Source: CAZIFG01 sp964539135 (lineage in GTDB: Bacteria > Margulisbacteria > Marinamargulisbacteria > GCA-2716485 > CAZIFG01). Taken from it: a stretch of 64,000 nucleotides of DNA. Both the position numbers and the translations under genes were made by a program. The stretch is from NCBI GenBank assembly GCA_964539135.1, contig CAZIFG010000004.1, positions 45,358 to 109,357 on the forward strand. The letters run 5' to 3'. The notes beneath the pieces are model-generated. The model searched no databases and was not told the DNA's origin. It saw only the letters and a list, made by a program, of their open reading frames with translations. This document shows, one piece after another, positions 61,128 to 64,000 of this stretch. The number at the start of each line of letters is the position of its first letter. Positions within the stretch are counted from its first letter, which is position 1.

Positions 61128-62012
61128 ATGAAACCCTTTGGAAACGTATGTACGGCAATGGTGACCCCTTTTAATGCAAATAATGAGATCGATCTCAGTG
61201 TGGCAACAGCGTTGGTTGGGACCTTAAAAGCAAAGGGAACAGATACCATCGTCCTATCTGGAACAACAGGAGAATCCCCCACATTAACGCATTCGGAAGA
61301 ATTTACGCTGTATCAAAAAATTGTAAAGGATCATAAAGGCACTGTGAATATTATGGCTGGAACGGGATCCAATTCCACACAGACGGCGATTCAATCCACA
61401 CAAGAAGCAGAAGCCTGTGGGGTAGATAGTATTTTGCAAGTGGTACCGTATTATAACAAGCCCTCACAAGCGGGCATGATTGCTCATTTTTCAGCCATTG
61501 CCGAGTCCACCTCCTTGCCCATTATGTTGTATAACATTCCTGGAAGAACAGGGGTAAACATGCAGCCTGAAACCGTAAAAACACTCTCTAAAATTAAAAA
61601 TATTGTGGCGATAAAAGAAGCTTCAGGGGATGTGGAGCAGGTGAGAAAAATTCGGGAACTGACAGATCCTGATTTTGCGATTTATTCTGGGGACGATGCG
61701 CTGACCTTATCGTTTATGGAAGCTGGGGCTGTGGGTGTCGTATCTGTAGCCTCTCATATTGTAGGATCTGAAATTCAAGAGATGATTCGGGCATTTGATG
61801 CCGGAAAAAAAGAGGATGCCTATGCGATTCATACGCGCCTATTGGAATTATTTTCTGTATTATTTATCACCTCAAATCCAAGTCCTGTGAAGGCCGCATT
61901 AAGAATGATGGGGATTCCGGTGGGATGTCCAAGACGACCGCTTTTGGATGTAACCCCAGAAGAAGGCGCTAAAATTCAAGCCGCCTTACGTCACTTGAAT
62001 CTTATTGCTTAA
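61128..62012 (+). CDS. dapA: 4-hydroxy-tetrahydrodipicolinate synthase
   Basis: Condenses pyruvate with aspartate semialdehyde, the entry to lysine and diaminopimelate (peptidoglycan) synthesis. The 294-residue TIM barrel has GTTGESPTLTHSE, the catalytic Tyr in LYNIPGRTGVN, the Schiff-base Lys in VAIKEASGDVEQ and IYSGDDALTL. Its 3' end overlaps the convergent SPOR gene by 11 bp. Confidence 0.97.
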   Translation: MKPFGNVCTAMVTPFNANNEIDLSVATALVGTLKAKGTDTIVLSGTTGESPTLTHSEEFTLYQKIVKDHKGTVNIMAGTGSNSTQTAIQSTQEAEACGVDSILQVVPYYNKPSQAGMIAHFSAIAESTSLPIMLYNIPGRTGVNMQPETVKTLSKIKNIVAIKEASGDVEQVRKIRELTDPDFAIYSGDDALTLSFMEAGAVGVVSVASHIVGSEIQEMIRAFDAGKKEDAYAIHTRLLELFSVLFITSNPSPVKAALRMMGIPVGCPRRPLLDVTPEEGAKIQAALRHLNLIA

Positions 62013-62901
62013 CCCGCCGAATATAAACGGTATCGTATCCCAGTTTGATGAGGCTGGCTTTGATCTCTTGCGCGTCGTAAAGAGAGGTCGTGTCTGCTGT
62101 TTTAACAAAATAAGATGAGGGAATGTTCTCATCATCACTTTTTAAAAGCGTACCTGCAAATCCATGAAAAGAAAGGGCATCAATAGCAGCATAAGCCGCA
62201 CCTTGAGAACCATAAGGTCCGATTAAAATTTGAAACACAAAAAGAGCATCCTTAACTTTAGGATCTACATAAAGAGGGGCTTTGATGGGGGGGGGAGCGG
62301 GAGGGGATGGCGGTGGCGATACCTTTTTGGGGGCCACAACAATAACAGGTTCTGGTGCTTTTGGAGGCGCTTTCTTTTTAACAACAGGCGTTGGATGTTG
62401 AGGTAGGTAGCGAGGATCTCGTGTGGGTAGCGTAAATTTAAGCTCACTGGAGTATCGAAGCGAAGGACTTTGTGACGCAAAAAGATGAATCGCATTCATC
62501 GGTTTTTGAGGCGAGTGAGAAAAAAGAGTCGAAATACCAATTCCAAAAGAGAGGGTGTTTCTAAAATCCCCTGTAGCAAAGGCACCTATATAATGCGTGC
62601 CGGGGATAAAAGAAACGTGAAAGGGAAGTCGATAAAAAAGCCCCCCTTCATACAGGGTAAATTCACGCAGGGTTCTATTGTGAAAAGAAGAGGAGTGGCC
62701 AATGGCAAAAGTCCCACTAAAAGAAGGCGAAAAAAAGAGCCGAGTTTGAACACCATAATCAATATTATTTTCGATGCCTTGACTGGCATCAAACCATCGG
62801 TATCCAATGTAGGGGCCAACAGAAAGGGAAAGAGGCTCTGCTGCGAATGCAGAGCCCGGGAACACAAGTAAAAGAAAAACAATACTGTAATACCGTATCA
62901 C
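62002..62901 (-). CDS. Outer-membrane protein with C-terminal SPOR domain
   Basis: A 299-residue secreted protein. A signal peptide (about 1-20, ending GSAFA) is followed by a beta-rich region (about 22-150) with alternating aromatic strands such as YIGYRWFD and EGGLFYRLPFHVSF, resembling part of an outer-membrane barrel. A Lys/Pro-rich linker (about 170-215, KKKAPPKAPEP, PPPSPPAPPP) would cross the peptidoglycan. The C-terminal SPOR domain (about 225-299, VFQILIGPYGSQGAAYAAID) binds denuded glycan strands at the septum. The start overlaps the stop of the fibre-like gene upstream by 4 bp, so the two are coupled. Confidence 0.75.
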   Translation of the reverse strand: MIRYYSIVFLLLVFPGSAFAAEPLSLSVGPYIGYRWFDASQGIENNIDYGVQTRLFFSPSFSGTFAIGHSSSFHNRTLREFTLYEGGLFYRLPFHVSFIPGTHYIGAFATGDFRNTLSFGIGISTLFSHSPQKPMNAIHLFASQSPSLRYSSELKFTLPTRDPRYLPQHPTPVVKKKAPPKAPEPVIVVAPKKVSPPPSPPAPPPIKAPLYVDPKVKDALFVFQILIGPYGSQGAAYAAIDALSFHGFAGTLLKSDDENIPSSYFVKTADTTSLYDAQEIKASLIKLGYDTVYIRRVKQ

Positions 62902-64000
62902 TGTGGAATACCTGCTCTATTTAATCTATCAATAATAGCATCCAGCATAGCCTTGAGGGTAGTAGTACCCGTAGACGTATTAATATAGATATTAGCAGAC
63001 GTTGTCATCAGATTGATATCTGTAGCTTGGATATTAACAGAGGTTGTACCGTTGATCGTAATACCAGAGTTGGAAGACACAATCATACTGCTAAAAGGAG
63101 CATTCATAAGAACAGGGATGTGGGCAGGTCCTGAAGTCGGAATACGATCAAATGAAAAACTGCCTGTTGATTGAAAGACAATGTTGCCAACATCAGTAGA
63201 TGTGTTTCCTTGAAGTAAAATAGAGGATCTATTATTAGCGCTTGTACCCCCTTTAAGAAAAAGTCTACTGGAGGCTCCATCAAGTTGGAGCGTTTGCGCG
63301 CCCGACAGAGTGACAATAGAAAGCGTATTAATAGCGCTACCGCTGGTATCGCCTATAATCAGTTTAGCGGATGTGGAAGTCCCTATTTGCAAGGTATCTT
63401 CAACATGGAGATCTAGCTCTTTATTGTAATTACCTCTTACAAAAGAAGGCGTTTTTCGACCAATATAAACATAGGAGTCGTAAGGGTTATTGATGCCATC
63501 GCCATCGGAAGGGGGGGAAATGTCAGGAATGGTGATTCTAAAAGGAGATGAATGAATCGGAAGAGAAGAAGAGATAAGGCTCGTACTGCCTGAAATAGAC
63601 TCCATGGGTACATTGCTTGTCGCATGCCATTCTTTTGTTGCGATATTCCAAGCGAGGACACTACCTGTTACAGGAGAAAGAGAGTCACTAATAGGCGTTT
63701 GTTGTAAACGTGTGGCATTGGAGGTAGAAACAGAAAGAACGCCAGCCTCTGTAATACTCAATCCATCTCCTACTTGAATAGATCCTGTGGCTGTTGTCGA
63801 GGCAATTCTCGAAATAGAGTCATTGGCAGGCGTCCAAACTTGAAGATTATTGTTCCATTTAAGGACTTGACCATCAGTAGGGGCTGTTAAAGTATCAAGA
63901 TTACGTTGAAGTAATTTGGTGGCGTTAGAAGACCCTGTAAGTTGACCTGTAGCAGAATCAATGGAAAGCCCAGTTCCAATGTTCAACGAAACACCAAATG
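62898..64000 (-). CDS. Repeat-rich fibre- or adhesin-like protein, 5'-truncated
   Basis: The frame is open to the window's end (F-G-V-S before L-N-I-G-T-G-L-S), so only about 367 C-terminal residues are seen and the start lies beyond. The composition is Ser/Thr/Gly/Asn-rich and beta-repetitive. Related units recur: GTGLSIDSATGQLTG then SNATKLLQRNLDTLTAPTDG, and GDGLSITEAGVLSVS then SNATRLQQTPISD. W-N-x-x-x-x-x-W segments (KWNNNLQVW, AWNIATKEW) follow each. This resembles phage tail-fibre or surface-fibre repeats. The C-terminus is a short helix (LKAMLDAIIDRLNRAG) that may trimerise. No cleavage chaperone is seen. No other phage genes flank it, so a surface adhesin is more likely. Confidence 0.6.
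   Translation of the reverse strand, partial: FGVSLNIGTGLSIDSATGQLTGSSNATKLLQRNLDTLTAPTDGQVLKWNNNLQVWTPANDSISRIASTTATGSIQVGDGLSITEAGVLSVSTSNATRLQQTPISDSLSPVTGSVLAWNIATKEWHATSNVPMESISGSTSLISSSLPIHSSPFRITIPDISPPSDGDGINNPYDSYVYIGRKTPSFVRGNYNKELDLHVEDTLQIGTSTSAKLIIGDTSGSAINTLSIVTLSGAQTLQLDGASSRLFLKGGTSANNRSSILLQGNTSTDVGNIVFQSTGSFSFDRIPTSGPAHIPVLMNAPFSSMIVSSNSGITINGTTSVNIQATDINLMTTSANIYINTSTGTTTLKAMLDAIIDRLNRAGIPQ

Noticed and set aside
62898..64000. A prophage at the right edge
   Set aside because: Only one tail-fibre-like repeat protein is seen, with no other phage gene; a surface fibre is equally likely.

Overview
The window is a dense, mostly housekeeping stretch of a Gram-negative bacterial chromosome. 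LpxB, an M50 RseP-type protease, a SPOR-domain outer-membrane protein and a sugar-transferase/O-antigen-ligase pair show an outer membrane. Several traits do not look like a textbook proteobacterium: a four-domain ribosomal protein S1 with a long acidic N-terminus, a prolyl-tRNA synthetase lacking the editing insertion, a MutL with the endonuclease motif, QueH, and an rpmF-plsX-fabHDG-acpP-fabF-rnhB-yraN cluster. Proteins with eukaryote-like or host-interaction repeats (DUF4116, ankyrin, MORN, SET, J-domain) suggest a host-associated lifestyle, probably with protists. The phylum cannot be fixed from the sequence alone; an uncultured candidate phylum is my best guess, at low confidence.

Layout, left to right. 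1-6115 (+): proS (5' cut by the window), a lytic transglycosylase, rpsA, trpB, trpA and ispD, tightly packed. 6119-6914: a short inverted-repeat element and a DUF4116 gene. 6903-9205 (-): tsaD-rpoN. 9276-12217 (+): topA-panC. 12432-14276 (-): mutL. 14410-17125 (+): an ankyrin-like gene in two overlapping frames. 17176-19659 (+): lpxB-pyrC. 19660-22481: a gene-poor gap with a second element, then a MORN-repeat protein. 22534-27526 (+): lipA-plsY-gpsA-sugar transferase-nadD-coaE. 27579-28629 (+): a SET-domain gene split at a run of nine A. 28631-37431 (-): pyrH-frr-uppS-cdsA-dxr-dprA-pgeF-pyrG-kefB, probably largely one operon. 37472-38467: a J-domain membrane protein bracketed by element ends. 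38505-42611 (+): rseP-ftsE-ftsX-PpiD-like chaperone. 42641-50253 (-): an orphan gene, another element, then the fatty-acid/phospholipid operon headed by rpmF. 50346-55119 (-): O-antigen ligase-TPR-hflX. 55174-59636 (-): queH, a small HATPase-like protein, another element, rarA, yggT, proC and a LemA-like protein. 59731-62012 (+): tRNA-His, rmuC, dapA. 62002-64000 (-): a SPOR-domain outer-membrane protein and a repeat-rich fibre-like protein that runs off the window.

Together the genes cover isoprenoid synthesis (ispD, dxr, uppS), phospholipid and fatty-acid synthesis (plsX, plsY, gpsA, cdsA, fab genes), pyrimidines (pyrC, pyrG, pyrH), cofactors (panC, coaE, nadD, lipA), the envelope, and translation or tRNA modification.

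Three patterns stand out. (1) A family of about 135-142 bp elements with near-perfect terminal inverted repeats (MITE-like) occurs in four full copies. A fifth pair of ends brackets the J-domain gene. Every copy lies beside an orphan or host-interaction-type gene. (2) Many operon-leading genes have a sigma70-like -10 box only 6-9 nt before the start codon and no Shine-Dalgarno, which implies leaderless or ultrashort-leader mRNAs. (3) Two host-interaction-type genes are split by a +1 frame change, one of them at a homopolymer run.
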